Below, piece by piece: positions 44,812 through 54,552 of a DNA stretch of 64,000 bases (position 1 is its first letter; the number at the start of each line of letters is the position of its first letter). The notes beneath the pieces are model-generated. The model worked only from the letters and a program-made list of their open reading frames with translations, was not told where the DNA came from and searched no databases. The translations under genes and the position numbers were made by a program. Origin of the DNA: an unicellular cyanobacterium SU3 (GTDB taxonomy: Bacteria; Cyanobacteriota; Cyanobacteriia; Cyanobacteriales; Microcystaceae); NCBI GenBank assembly GCA_002172675.1, contig NETF01000058.1:17587-81586 (forward strand). Reading direction: 5' to 3'.

Positions 44812-45627
44812 TTACTTATTATTTTCTTCATACCAATCAATCATCTCCATATAAACTTTTTCTTCATCAATACTTTCATCCAATATCTCATCGTAACTCA
44901 ATCCTCTTATATCCATCAAGTATTCAACCATCAATCTACCTTTATAATAGATATATGGTGTAGATTCATTTTCAGTAATTTGAAGAATTTCATTATTATT
45001 TTTATCGGTAAGTAACAAAAAATTCTCGATTCCTTGCATTAAACTATAGGTTTCATCTTCCAATTGTACCCTTCTTCCCAAGTATTCAGGATAACCTTCT
45101 AATTTCCACATAGGTGGGTGGTTAAATGGATTGAACATCCATTTTCCATATTTATTCTCTTGAAGACAATGCGTCATTTCATGCGCCAAGACATATACCA
45201 GGCTAAATTGGTTTTTATCATTTAGAACTATCCCCTCGTCTTCCTTTATTTTTCTTTTAATAATTATATTGTTATCTATTGCTCTTGCCACAGACCATCT
45301 ACCAAGTACAACATCATCAATTTTATTATAAATAGATTGATGCGCCAGAAAAATATCATACTGATAATCAGTATCATATAACTCACTTTCTTGTATATTT
45401 TTTATAGCTTGGTCAATAGCTTCATTAAATTCAGTTTGATCAATTGGAGTATTTGAATAGATTTCAAAATTCTTGTATTCGTAAGAATGGGAAAATAGAG
45501 GCTGAGGAAACAAAATCACGGTAACTAAGCCTCCGATAAAAACAGCGGCAAAAATGCCAATAAACGATACAATTCTTTTGATCAACATACTGATTTTTTT
45601 AATTGAACTTGTTAAAACATTATTCAA
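44812..45627 (-). CDS. Membrane-anchored HExxH metallopeptidase-like protein
   Basis: The 271-residue protein has an N-terminal membrane anchor (about residues 18-40) and an extracytoplasmic domain. HEMTH (149-153) is the zinc-binding HExxH motif, and LEGYPEYLG (176-184) offers the third, glutamate ligand at Glu177 or Glu181, so it is gluzincin-like (peptidase MA type). The first 90 residues of the domain include a YSNTPIDQTEFNEAIDQAIK element seen in such proteins. A substrate is not known. An alternative start at Met14 (45588) would still keep the anchor. Confidence 0.75.
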   Translation of the reverse strand: MNNVLTSSIKKISMLIKRIVSFIGIFAAVFIGGLVTVILFPQPLFSHSYEYKNFEIYSNTPIDQTEFNEAIDQAIKNIQESELYDTDYQYDIFLAHQSIYNKIDDVVLGRWSVARAIDNNIIIKRKIKEDEGIVLNDKNQFSLVYVLAHEMTHCLQENKYGKWMFNPFNHPPMWKLEGYPEYLGRRVQLEDETYSLMQGIENFLLLTDKNNNEILQITENESTPYIYYKGRLMVEYLMDIRGLSYDEILDESIDEEKVYMEMIDWYEENNK

Positions 45628-45770
45628 CTAAAAAGTAAAAAACTTCTTGCTAAAAATCTAATACCCTTTTGCTAAAACTCCCAAAATCTAATTGAATAGC
45701 AATTTCTTTGGGCATATCGGGGATTATTACGATTTTAGGGCAGCAAAACTTTTTCTATTTTTTTAATACT

Positions 45771-47753
45771 ATGAAGATAAGATTACTGATTACCACTACG
45801 CTCATTACCTTAACAATGGCAGCTTTTGCTCAAAAAGAAAAAACATTTACCCTAGTTTCTCCCGATGAAGAGATAATTGCCCAAATAGATGTAAGTGATC
45901 GAATCTATTATTCTTTACAGTTAAAAGAACAAGAAATCATACAGCCTTCTGCTATTTCAATGACTTTGGCAGACGGTACAATATTAGGGAAAAAGCCCAA
46001 AGTGAAAGGTAATTTTATTGAAACCTACAATACTTTTATTGAGCCAATATATTGGACGGCCGATAGCATAAATGACAATTATAATTACCTAAGGCTAGAT
46101 TTTAAACGTGAATTCTCTTTAGAGTTTAGAATGTACAATGAAGGTTTTGCTTATCGATTTATTACCAAAATTGAAGATCCGATTACAGTTAATTCTGAAG
46201 AACTCACTTTCAATTTCAGAGATAATTATGAGTTAATAAGCTCAGATGTAGATAAAGATGCTTTTATACATAGTTATGAAAGCAATTATACGACGCGAAA
46301 AATAGCAGATTATCCTTCCAATAAAATGGCAATGCTCCCTTTTATGATCAATGCACGAAGTGGGGTAAGATTAACCTTTACTGAAGCCGATTTAGAAGAC
46401 TACCCAGCACTTTATCTAGTAAAAGGAGACAATGGAAGTAGAAGTATGAAAACCATTCTACCTGCCTATCCTTTGAAAGAAGAAATTGGCGGACATATGG
46501 ACTTTGAATTATTGGTAACTGAAAGAGCTGATTACATTGCTAAAACTGCTGGAAGCAGGTCATTTCCTTGGCGGGTCTTTATCCTTTCAGAAGAAGACAG
46601 TGAATTATTGAACAATCAACTTGTTTATAAACTTGCCAAACCAGCTGAGGGTGATTTTAGTTGGGTTACACCAGGAAAAGTAGCTTGGGATTGGTGGCAT
46701 GCCATGCATTTAGATGGCGTTGATTTTGAATCAGGAATCAACACTGAATCCTATAAATACTACATAGATTTTGCAGCAGAAAATGGCATTGAATATATCA
46801 ATCTAGACGAAGGCTGGTCTGATCAATTCGATTTGTTGAAAATAAACCCGAAAGTAGATATTAAAGCCATAGTAGATTATGCCAAACAAAAAAATGTAAA
46901 AGTGATCCTTTGGTGTATAGCCAGAACTTTAGATGCACAACTTGAGGAAGCCATGGAACAATTTGAGGCATGGGGCATCAGCGGTATCAAGGTTGACTTT
47001 ATGGATCGGGATGATCAAAAAATGATAGATTTTTATTATCGAATAGCCAAAGCAGCCGCCGAAAAGAAAATTGCTGTCAATTACCATGGAGCTTATAAAC
47101 CTACAGGACTCAATAGAACTTTCCCTAATGTAGTTAATCAAGAAGCAGTACGTGGATTAGAGTATAACAAATTTGCTGAACCTGATGGTACTACACCAGA
47201 TCATGCCGCTAAAATTCCTTTTATTAGAATGGTAGCAGGCCCTATGGATTATACACCCGGTGCTATGAAAAATGTCAATAAAGGTAGCTTTAAAGTTGAC
47301 TTCGATTATCCAGTAAGTCAGGGTACAAGGGCACAACAAATTGCCATGTATGTAACCTATTTTGCCCCCTTACAAATGCTCTCAGATGCGCCTACGGCCT
47401 ATCAAAAGGAAAAAAAGGTACTAGATATAATTGCAGAAATCCCTACAGTTTGGGATGAAACGCAGGCAGTTGGTGGCGAAGTTGGCGAATATGCCATTAT
47501 TGCTAGAAGAAAGGGAGATACTTGGTACCTCGGAGGGCTCTCAAATTGGGAAGAACGTACAGTACCTGTTAACTTCTTTTTCTTAACTGAAAATACTTAT
47601 GAGGCTACTATTTTAACAGATACTGAAAACAGTGCAAAAGATGGTACAGCTTATAAAATTGCCACAGAAGATATTAAACCTTTCGACAGAAGGGAGTATA
47701 AAATGGCACCTGGGGGAGGCTTCTATATCAAACTTACCCCTAAAGCAGAATAA
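45771..47753 (+). CDS. Glycoside hydrolase family 97 enzyme
   Basis: From the ATG at 45771 the product has 660 residues and a signal peptide ending TMAAFAQ. It has the GH97 layout: N-terminal beta-sandwich, (beta/alpha)8 barrel from about residue 300, and C-terminal beta domain. GKVAWDWWHAMHLDGVDF, YINLDEGWSDQFDLL and NYHGAYKPTGLNRTFPNV are family stretches. Asp409 in GIKVDFMDRDD lies in the region where retaining GH97 alpha-galactosidases place their nucleophile, so alpha-galactosidase-type activity is more likely than SusB-type inverting alpha-glucosidase. It is periplasmic. A terminator follows. Confidence 0.88.
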   Translation: MKIRLLITTTLITLTMAAFAQKEKTFTLVSPDEEIIAQIDVSDRIYYSLQLKEQEIIQPSAISMTLADGTILGKKPKVKGNFIETYNTFIEPIYWTADSINDNYNYLRLDFKREFSLEFRMYNEGFAYRFITKIEDPITVNSEELTFNFRDNYELISSDVDKDAFIHSYESNYTTRKIADYPSNKMAMLPFMINARSGVRLTFTEADLEDYPALYLVKGDNGSRSMKTILPAYPLKEEIGGHMDFELLVTERADYIAKTAGSRSFPWRVFILSEEDSELLNNQLVYKLAKPAEGDFSWVTPGKVAWDWWHAMHLDGVDFESGINTESYKYYIDFAAENGIEYINLDEGWSDQFDLLKINPKVDIKAIVDYAKQKNVKVILWCIARTLDAQLEEAMEQFEAWGISGIKVDFMDRDDQKMIDFYYRIAKAAAEKKIAVNYHGAYKPTGLNRTFPNVVNQEAVRGLEYNKFAEPDGTTPDHAAKIPFIRMVAGPMDYTPGAMKNVNKGSFKVDFDYPVSQGTRAQQIAMYVTYFAPLQMLSDAPTAYQKEKKVLDIIAEIPTVWDETQAVGGEVGEYAIIARRKGDTWYLGGLSNWEERTVPVNFFFLTENTYEATILTDTENSAKDGTAYKIATEDIKPFDRREYKMAPGGGFYIKLTPKAE

Positions 47754-47780
47754 ACACTGATGGAATAGTTGTTGAAATAC

Positions 47781-47812
47781 AGTACAGTAGATTTAACTGT
47801 ACTTATTTTTTT
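47781..47812 (+). terminator. Terminator-like hairpin after the GH97 gene, touching the next start codon
   Basis: AGTACAGT (47781-47788) pairs with ACTGTACT (47796-47803) and is followed by TATTTTTTT. The T run ends at the ATG of the next gene at 47813. Confidence 0.7.
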
Positions 47813-48976
47813 ATGATACTTCAAACCGATAAAATTTTAAAAATATTTTTAATTCTTATCAGTTCCATCCTCTTCATTCAATGTGAAACCACACTCGATG
47901 CAGATAAAGCCATTGATCCAGAAGACGGAATGGATGATGAAACGCTAGTACCTGTAGTAAGTATTGAAGGTGATAATTTCCTTGTTAATGGTAAACCAAC
48001 TTTTGAAGGAAGAACTTGGAATGGTTACAAGATAGAAGGTTTATTACCCAATTCCCGCATGGTAAATGGTATTTTCGATGATGAAAATACAGAAACGTCT
48101 GACCGCTGGGATTACCCAGATACAAAGGATTGGGATCCAAATAGAAATACCAATGAGTTTGTTGCAGCCATGGAAAGTTGGTATGAAAAGGGTTTGTTAT
48201 CCTTCACAATAAACTTACAAGGTGGTAGTCCAATGGGCTATGGCAACCAAGGTTGGGTCAATTCTGCCTTTGCTTCAGATGGTAGCCTAAAAGATCCATA
48301 CATGAATCGTTTAGAACTGATACTAAACGAAGCCGAAAGATTAGGGATGGTACCAATAGTTGGTCTTTTTTATTTTGGCCAAGACCAAATTCTCGCTGAT
48401 GAAGACGCTGTAAAAAATGCGGTTACTAATGCCATAAATTGGTTGTTTGACAAAGGTTATAAAAATGTACTTATAGAAATAAACAATGAATGCAATGGTG
48501 CATACGATCATGAAATTCTCTTTCAATATCGTGTACATGAATTAATTAATTTAGCAAAATCTATTGAGCGCAATAGCTACCGTTACTTGGTAAGTACCAG
48601 TTATACAGGTAAGCACTTACCAAAATCTAATGTAGTGGAAGTATCAGATTTTATTTTACTCCATGGCAATGGCATGAGCAATCCTAACGAAATTGTACAG
48701 CTTGTTGAAGAAACCAAAAAGGTTGCTGGTTATAAAGGGCAACCCATTGTGTATAACGAAGATGATAATTACGGTTTTGACAGTGATTGGAATAATTTTA
48801 TAGCAGCCTCCAGCGTACGTGCCTCTTGGGGATTTTTCGATTTCAGAAGAAATGGCGAAGCATTTGAAAATGGTTTCCAAAGCGTACCTGCCGATTGGCA
48901 AATCAGCTCCCAAAGAAAAAAGGATTTTTTCGATTTAGTAGAAACCATTACCGGTGGAATAAAGAATAGCAATTGA
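47813..48976 (+). CDS. Lipoprotein with cellulase-like glycoside hydrolase domain
   Basis: The 387-residue protein has a lipobox at FIQC (Cys24), an acidic linker and a TIM-barrel domain from about residue 60. The acid/base candidate is Glu226 in LIEINNECNG, and the nucleophile candidate is Glu316 in PIVYNEDDN, consistent with clan GH-A (cellulase-like, retaining). It is probably anchored on the outer membrane or in the periplasm. It follows the GH97 gene, but the intervening hairpin suggests separate control. The GH family number cannot be assigned by eye. Confidence 0.75.
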   Translation: MILQTDKILKIFLILISSILFIQCETTLDADKAIDPEDGMDDETLVPVVSIEGDNFLVNGKPTFEGRTWNGYKIEGLLPNSRMVNGIFDDENTETSDRWDYPDTKDWDPNRNTNEFVAAMESWYEKGLLSFTINLQGGSPMGYGNQGWVNSAFASDGSLKDPYMNRLELILNEAERLGMVPIVGLFYFGQDQILADEDAVKNAVTNAINWLFDKGYKNVLIEINNECNGAYDHEILFQYRVHELINLAKSIERNSYRYLVSTSYTGKHLPKSNVVEVSDFILLHGNGMSNPNEIVQLVEETKKVAGYKGQPIVYNEDDNYGFDSDWNNFIAASSVRASWGFFDFRRNGEAFENGFQSVPADWQISSQRKKDFFDLVETITGGIKNSN

Positions 48977-48978
48977 TA

Positions 48979-51612
48979 CTATTCTTGTTTCAGACTTGTT
49001 ACTGGATTTACTCTTGTACTTCTTATTACTTGAGTAAGCCCAGTAAATAATGCTACAGTTATCACAAAAAGACCTGCACCTAAAAAAATCCATATATCAA
49101 GTGAAATCCTGTACGAAAACCTATAAAGCCATTGTTCCATCACTATCCAACCTACGGGTGTAGCTATTAACATAGCTAAAGCGATTAACACTGTAAATTC
49201 TGCACTAATAAGCCAAATAATCGCCTTAATAGGAGCACCAAGTATTTTTCTTATTCCTATTTCTTTTTGACGCTGTTCGGTGATAAAAGATAAAAGCCCA
49301 TAAAGCCCCATGAGCGCAATAACCAAACATAAAATAGAAAAGGCATGAAACAAGGTAGTAAACCTTTTTACTGACTGGTATTGATTTTCAACAGCATCAT
49401 CGAAAAAGTAATAATCGAAATATGCTTCAGGAAACATATTATCCCAGATTTGTTCTATCTCTAAAAGTGTTTGCTTATAGTCACCTTTAAACCTGATTGA
49501 AATGGATGAAATATTACCATGGTTATGATACATACTTACAGGTTCTAAAGGATGTTCCAATGAATTGTAATGGAAATTTTTTACCACCCCAATCACTTCT
49601 CCCTTTATGCCATCTTGCTCAACTTGTTTCCCAATAGCATCTTCAATACTTTCCCATCCTAGTGAAGTTACAGCTGCCTCATTTAACAAAAAGGAGGAAG
49701 TGTCCGATGGACTATTATTCAGATTTCTCCCGGCAATGAGTTCAATTCCATAGGTTTTAAGGTAATTGGCATCCATCCTTACCCTATTCATGGTCGAATT
49801 AATTTTGTTACCATCTCCGCTAACGCTCGTGAGTAATGAGTTACTAAGGCCACCAACAGGAACTGTCCTTGCTCCAGTTACTGAAATAATACCCTCTTTT
49901 TCATCTAATGAGTTCTTAAATACTTCAAATTTTTCAATAATATTTCGATCACCATTGGTTTTTATGACCAATATATTTTCCTTGTCAATTCCTAGGTCTT
50001 TCTCGCTTATAAAAGTGTATTGCTGATTAATAACAAATACTCCTACTATCAAGAAAAAAGTAATAATAAATTGAACCGTAACTAATACTCTTCTGAAAAA
50101 CTTACCTCTCAATTTACTGGTCGCCTTTTTCAGATTATTTAATGGGTTAACTCTTGAGAAAGTAATGGCAGGATAAATTCCTGCTAAAAGGCCAGAAATC
50201 AATGAAGTACCTATTAAAATTGAAAGGGTTTCTATAGTGTAGAAGGGAATATCCTGTTTTCCACTCACCATATAAAATATGGGTTTGATCAAATCCATGA
50301 AACAAATTGCTATGAACAGTGCAATTAAAGCCGTTAAAATAGATTCGGTAAAATGCTGAATAATCAAATGAGTATGTTTAGCCCCCAATACTTTTCTAAT
50401 ACCACTCAATCTTTCTTTTTTTAATGAAACTGCCGTTGAAAGATTTACATAATTGATGATTGCCAAAAGTAAAAGCATACAACCAATCAAAGTGAATACT
50501 TTAAGATTTTGTAGACTTCCTGTCTTGAGTTGGTATCTCATGTGGGAATCTAAGTAGAGTGTTTCAAGTGGTTGAAGATCAAATTCATAAAATATGTTGT
50601 ATAGATCCATTTCGGAACTCATATATTTTACTATGAAATCGGGAAATTTTTCTTGTAGGTCTCCTGCTTTACTCTCTTCGTTAAGTAATAAATATGTATA
50701 ATATCTATTCCAGTACCATCCCTCTTCGGTTAGTAAATTTGGGTGGGCAGATTCTATGGTACTAAAGGAGCCTATTGCCTCATATTGCAATTGCGTATTT
50801 TCAGGACAGTCTTCCATGACACCTGTAATCAGGTATTCAGCTCCATTTTGTCCTGGGTCATATAAATATATTGTCAGTGTTTCCCCAATTGGGTTTTTAC
50901 TACCAAAATATCTTCTTGCCATACTTTCTGATAGTACTATCTGATAAGGCTTGGACAATGCAGTATTGATGTCGCCTTCTTTCAAATTAAAATCGAATAC
51001 TTCGAAATAGCTGGAATCTGTAAACATCAGCTTATCTTCAGTGAGTACAGTTGTTTCTTTTTTCAGTAAAGCATCATTAAATCCGAAGCGTACTATTTTT
51101 TCTACTTCAGGAAAATCAGACATTAGTTGAGGACCCAAGGGAAGAGAAGTAACCGCATGCTGAAATATTTCAGTTTCAGTTTTTACAGTGCCATTTATTC
51201 TGTAAATTCTATCTTTTTTTGTGTGGAATGCATCAAAACTCAATTCATGGTTTACCCAAATAAAGATCAAGCCAAAAGCAGTTAACCCTAAGGCTAACCC
51301 GAATATATTGATAAATGATTGCGTTTTTTGTCGGATTAGATTGCGGACATAAATCAATAAATAATTCTTTAACATAGCCATGGTTGATAAAAAGTTGTTT
51401 GAATCTGAAAACTTGATGCGCCGAAGAAAGTAAGGGTTGAAGTGTGGCAAAGCATCAAAAAAGTAGAGCCAATTTGCCCTTATTATACCCTTTTCATCAA
51501 CATTTTGATAATACAGCTCCTCTAAGTCGCCTTCTATTTCTTCTAAAAAAGATTGATCACAAAACTTTTGGAGTAGATACTGGATCCATCTGGGTGGTCT
51601 TACATTTTTCAT
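48979..51612 (-). CDS. ABC transporter permease (FtsX/MacB type) with prefix domain
   Basis: This 877-residue protein starts with a permease-prefix domain (PPRWIQYLLQKFCDQSFLEE, IEGDLEELYYQNV; about residues 1-75). A duplicated MacB/FtsX unit follows: a membrane segment near 100, a periplasmic domain, three segments (LLLLAIINYVNLSTAVSLKK and following), then a second set ending TQVIRSTRVNPVTSLKQE. The ATPase subunit is not encoded here. Such permeases in Bacteroidota usually handle lipids, peptides or macrolides. Its start overlaps the PadR gene stop by 4 bp. Confidence 0.88.
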   Translation of the reverse strand: MKNVRPPRWIQYLLQKFCDQSFLEEIEGDLEELYYQNVDEKGIIRANWLYFFDALPHFNPYFLRRIKFSDSNNFLSTMAMLKNYLLIYVRNLIRQKTQSFINIFGLALGLTAFGLIFIWVNHELSFDAFHTKKDRIYRINGTVKTETEIFQHAVTSLPLGPQLMSDFPEVEKIVRFGFNDALLKKETTVLTEDKLMFTDSSYFEVFDFNLKEGDINTALSKPYQIVLSESMARRYFGSKNPIGETLTIYLYDPGQNGAEYLITGVMEDCPENTQLQYEAIGSFSTIESAHPNLLTEEGWYWNRYYTYLLLNEESKAGDLQEKFPDFIVKYMSSEMDLYNIFYEFDLQPLETLYLDSHMRYQLKTGSLQNLKVFTLIGCMLLLLAIINYVNLSTAVSLKKERLSGIRKVLGAKHTHLIIQHFTESILTALIALFIAICFMDLIKPIFYMVSGKQDIPFYTIETLSILIGTSLISGLLAGIYPAITFSRVNPLNNLKKATSKLRGKFFRRVLVTVQFIITFFLIVGVFVINQQYTFISEKDLGIDKENILVIKTNGDRNIIEKFEVFKNSLDEKEGIISVTGARTVPVGGLSNSLLTSVSGDGNKINSTMNRVRMDANYLKTYGIELIAGRNLNNSPSDTSSFLLNEAAVTSLGWESIEDAIGKQVEQDGIKGEVIGVVKNFHYNSLEHPLEPVSMYHNHGNISSISIRFKGDYKQTLLEIEQIWDNMFPEAYFDYYFFDDAVENQYQSVKRFTTLFHAFSILCLVIALMGLYGLLSFITEQRQKEIGIRKILGAPIKAIIWLISAEFTVLIALAMLIATPVGWIVMEQWLYRFSYRISLDIWIFLGAGLFVITVALFTGLTQVIRSTRVNPVTSLKQE

Positions 51613-51953
51613 AACTCCTTTGGTTTTATTTCAAAAGCAATAGATGGAATTTGACGCCACATTTTTTGTCGAATTTCCATAGCCTCTTTTAAAGCATGTT
51701 GCCCATGAGTAGTTACTTTATAGAACTTTTTTCTCTTCCCTCCCCGTTCACTTGTTGGCTTTCCAAAGTTGGCATCTAAAAAACCTTTGTCTTGAAGTCG
51801 ATTTACTGCTGCATGTACAGCGCCAATACTGATTCTTCGGTTTGTTTGTTTTTCAAGTTCTGATTTTATAGCTACCCCATAAGCACCTTCAAACAAAGCA
51901 CCGATGGTCAAGAGCACTAATTCTTCGAACTCACCTAGATATGTTCCTTTCAT
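51609..51953 (-). CDS. PadR-family transcriptional regulator
   Basis: This 114-residue winged-helix regulator begins with YLGEFEELVLLTIGALFEGA and has VAIKSELEKQTNRRISIGAV and HAAVNRLQDKGFLDANFGKP, the PadR DNA-binding core. The C-terminal region is the short helical dimerisation part. It overlaps the ABC permease gene (ATGA junction), the standard arrangement where PadR senses a compound and represses its own transporter operon. The 200-bp upstream gap is AT-rich and likely holds its operator, but no clean palindrome was found. Confidence 0.9.
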   Translation of the reverse strand: MKGTYLGEFEELVLLTIGALFEGAYGVAIKSELEKQTNRRISIGAVHAAVNRLQDKGFLDANFGKPTSERGGKRKKFYKVTTHGQHALKEAMEIRQKMWRQIPSIAFEIKPKEL

Positions 51954-52153
51954 TGTATTAATTTCATATTTGTATATAAAACTATTGATTTAAATTATTT
52001 CTAGAGATATATTTTTCATAAATGTATATAATATAGAGATGAAAGGTTGGTCTCAATGATGGATGTATTCTATTTTCCAATTACTTTTCACATTTCTTTC
52101 AAGGAAGATATATTTTCTTTTTGTTTGAAATGTAGCAATTAGGAAAAACCAAA

Positions 52154-52546
52154 ATGCCCCAAAATATAATAAATGTAGTTGCAGGATTGATTTACAAACA
52201 AGATAAAATTCTTCTTTGCAGAAGAAAAGAGGGCAAACATCAGGCAGGTTTTTGGGAGTTCCCTGGTGGTAAAGTTGAAAATGGGGAAAGTAAAGAAAAA
52301 GCCCTACTCCGTGAAATCTTAGAAGAGTTGGGCATTGAAATTACAATAGAAAGTTTTTTTTCTCAATCCACTTATCATTATCCTACAATAAGCATCAGAC
52401 TATGGGCATATACATGTTCGTATCTCAAAGGCGAAATCATACTTAATGATCATGATAAATATGCCTGGATCAATAAAGAAGCCATTACAAACTTTCAACT
52501 TTCACCAGCTGATATTGAAATTGCCCAAAAAATCGCTACATCTTAG
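52154..52546 (+). CDS. Nudix hydrolase, MutT-like (8-oxo-dGTP diphosphatase type)
   Basis: The 130-residue enzyme has a complete Nudix box from residue 38 to 61 (GGKVENGESKEKALLREILE, followed by ELGI). AGLIYKQDKILLCRRKEGKH and GFWEFPGGK before it are typical of MutT, which removes oxidised guanine nucleotides from the pool. WINKEAITNFQLSPADIEIA near the end is also MutT-like. It is cytoplasmic and stands alone; specificity as MutT rather than another Nudix enzyme is likely but not proved. Confidence 0.88.
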   Translation: MPQNIINVVAGLIYKQDKILLCRRKEGKHQAGFWEFPGGKVENGESKEKALLREILEELGIEITIESFFSQSTYHYPTISIRLWAYTCSYLKGEIILNDHDKYAWINKEAITNFQLSPADIEIAQKIATS

Positions 52547-52563
52547 TTGTTTGGGTATTTCTT

Positions 52564-54339
52564 TTAATAGTTTATGGGAATTTCAATTCTAATACCGGCT
52601 TGCACAAACATTGGACCTATTCTTACATTTGGGTAAGGCACCAATTGGTCGGGCATGCTGTAAAACTTGGTTTCTGGATCTCCTTCATCATCTACTTCAC
52701 CAGTTTCTGCCCTGTATTTCCAAGAATTGAATCGCAAGTGTTTGTAACTCATTTTCGCAAATAACAATACATTTCTTACCCGCATTGTACCTTCTACACT
52801 AGCGCCCAATAAAGGAGACCAATCTCTCACAAAATCACTTTCACTGGCTGAAACTTGATTTACTTCATTGTATTCTTGGCGCATATTGCCATAACCTACT
52901 TCTACACCAGGCGAAACATATAAAAACTCAGGAATGAGAGGTATTTGGTAAGAAACTCCGATTTTGGGAGCCCATCCATTCAATTCACCATCGTTAATAC
53001 TGTAAAATTCTGCCCCAACAGATACGGAATAATTATATAACATATCTCTCAAGTGCACATCAAAAGTATAGATATCAAGATTTGAAAGATTGTTATATCT
53101 CTCCAAAAAATCGGTATCTACAGAAACCAATCCCGGTTCACCGTTATTTACATTTTGAACACCCGTGGGTCTATTAGCTACAACAGTACGTTGATTCAAA
53201 CCTATACCATAAGAGAAAGAAGCACCAACCAAGTAAGATGAACCCGTAGTCTGTTCCACTACCATACCTTCTTTAAAAGCATATCTTCCTTTTATGATTT
53301 TGCCCATTGCATAATTCTCTTCGGTATCATAAATATAGATGAGTCCTACTTTTTTAGTTTTACCTGTCAGGTTTCCACTTTTCTTGGCTTTTAAAACTGT
53401 ATAGTATTGACCTGATGAAATATCGAAATTTCTGCCTCTATTAATTCTAATTCTATTTAAAGTCTTTTTGGTAATAGTTGCCGTAGTTGTGGCAGTGGTT
53501 TTCATCTCTCGTAATAAGTAACCAGGCATCAATTCTTTAAAAGGTCCCATTAACAAGGCTTTAGCAGTACCTGGTTCAGTTTCTGTAACTTTAATAATAC
53601 CAATACGTGGAGTGCCTACTGGTATTTCAACATCTTTACGTACTTTTCCCTCTTGCTTTTTTATATCTAGAATTTCAAAGGTCATTCCTTCTTTTATCCC
53701 TAATTCAAAGCCACGATCTATTAATATTTCTCCTTGATTTACACCACTTATATATGCTTGTATCAAGAAATACTTTTTGAAATCATCAAAAATCTCAATA
53801 GCCAATCGATATAAAGCCTCGTTTAATGCACCTTGTTCAGAACCTGAACGCCCATAAGTTGAAGCCAAAGTAGAAGCAGTATATTTACCTGTTTCAATAT
53901 CCAATAATTTGATAGTAGCACTTATTTTGGCAGTGTAATAGGCATTTTCTTCTAATTCTCCATCATCATTGTATTCAGCCCGATGATAATCTACACTGTT
54001 CCCTGTGAAATTTCCGACTATAAATAATTTGATTCCCCTCCTCTTCCCTATCTCTACAGCAGTACTTTCATCTACCATACCCGATAGTTGTATGCGTAAC
54101 TCATTCGCAATTTTCTTTAGTTCGGCATCATCAGAGGTGATGACATTGAATTTTCGGGAATCAATTACCATAGAAAGGATTTTCTCAGTAATTATCTTTT
54201 GATAAGATTCGGCATCGAAGCCTTGCCAACCAGTAAATGGCAATACAGAAATATCTTCTTTTTCGTCAGTATAATTCTGCGCAAATAAATTAGAATTAAA
54301 AACGATTGCAAGTAAAACAACAATGTATAATGCCTTCAT
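52564..54339 (-). CDS. CsgG-like secreted protein with C-terminal beta-barrel-like region
   Basis: The 591-residue protein has a signal peptide (1-20). Its first domain (about 25-185) resembles CsgG/LpoB-type lipoprotein domains (ILSMVIDSRKFNVITSDDAE, KRRGIKLFIVGNFTGNSVDY, TIKLLDIETGKYTASTLAST). A middle beta domain follows, with two similar segments (EGMTFEILDIKK and ISSGQYYTVLKAKKSG). The C-terminal 220 residues show alternating aromatic beta-strands, as in an outer-membrane beta-barrel, and end IRIEIPINY. It has no lipobox. Role unknown; an envelope-assembly function is possible. Confidence 0.65.
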   Translation of the reverse strand: MKALYIVVLLAIVFNSNLFAQNYTDEKEDISVLPFTGWQGFDAESYQKIITEKILSMVIDSRKFNVITSDDAELKKIANELRIQLSGMVDESTAVEIGKRRGIKLFIVGNFTGNSVDYHRAEYNDDGELEENAYYTAKISATIKLLDIETGKYTASTLASTYGRSGSEQGALNEALYRLAIEIFDDFKKYFLIQAYISGVNQGEILIDRGFELGIKEGMTFEILDIKKQEGKVRKDVEIPVGTPRIGIIKVTETEPGTAKALLMGPFKELMPGYLLREMKTTATTTATITKKTLNRIRINRGRNFDISSGQYYTVLKAKKSGNLTGKTKKVGLIYIYDTEENYAMGKIIKGRYAFKEGMVVEQTTGSSYLVGASFSYGIGLNQRTVVANRPTGVQNVNNGEPGLVSVDTDFLERYNNLSNLDIYTFDVHLRDMLYNYSVSVGAEFYSINDGELNGWAPKIGVSYQIPLIPEFLYVSPGVEVGYGNMRQEYNEVNQVSASESDFVRDWSPLLGASVEGTMRVRNVLLFAKMSYKHLRFNSWKYRAETGEVDDEGDPETKFYSMPDQLVPYPNVRIGPMFVQAGIRIEIPINY

Positions 54340-54485
54340 AAGGGTTAATTTCAGCTATTTAACAAGGTTTTTATCTTATTACGAGAATTAATCTATAGTG
54401 TTAGATTTTAACATACATTTTATGAAAATATAAATCGCAATTATACTTCTTCCATATTATCTATTGAATAAAATGTAAAATAAAC

Positions 54486-54515
54486 TTGACTTATAGAAAG
54501 TTAAAGCTATCTTTG
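54486..54515 (+). promoter_or_regulatory. Promoter of the membrane protein/XRE regulator operon
   Basis: TTG at 54486-54488 and TATCTTTG at 54508-54515 are separated by 19 nt, an exact fit to the Bacteroidota -33/-7 consensus. Transcription should start near 54522, 31 nt before the first gene. Confidence 0.75.
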
Positions 54516-54533
54516 TGTAAAGTAAGCTTTACA
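54516..54533. promoter_or_regulatory. Operator-like palindrome over the transcription start
   Basis: TGTAAAG-TAAG-CTTTACA is a perfect 7-bp inverted repeat directly after the -7 element. It is well placed for repression, most simply by the XRE regulator encoded at the end of this operon. Confidence 0.65.
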
Positions 54534-54552
54534 TAAATAAAAAAATTAAATA

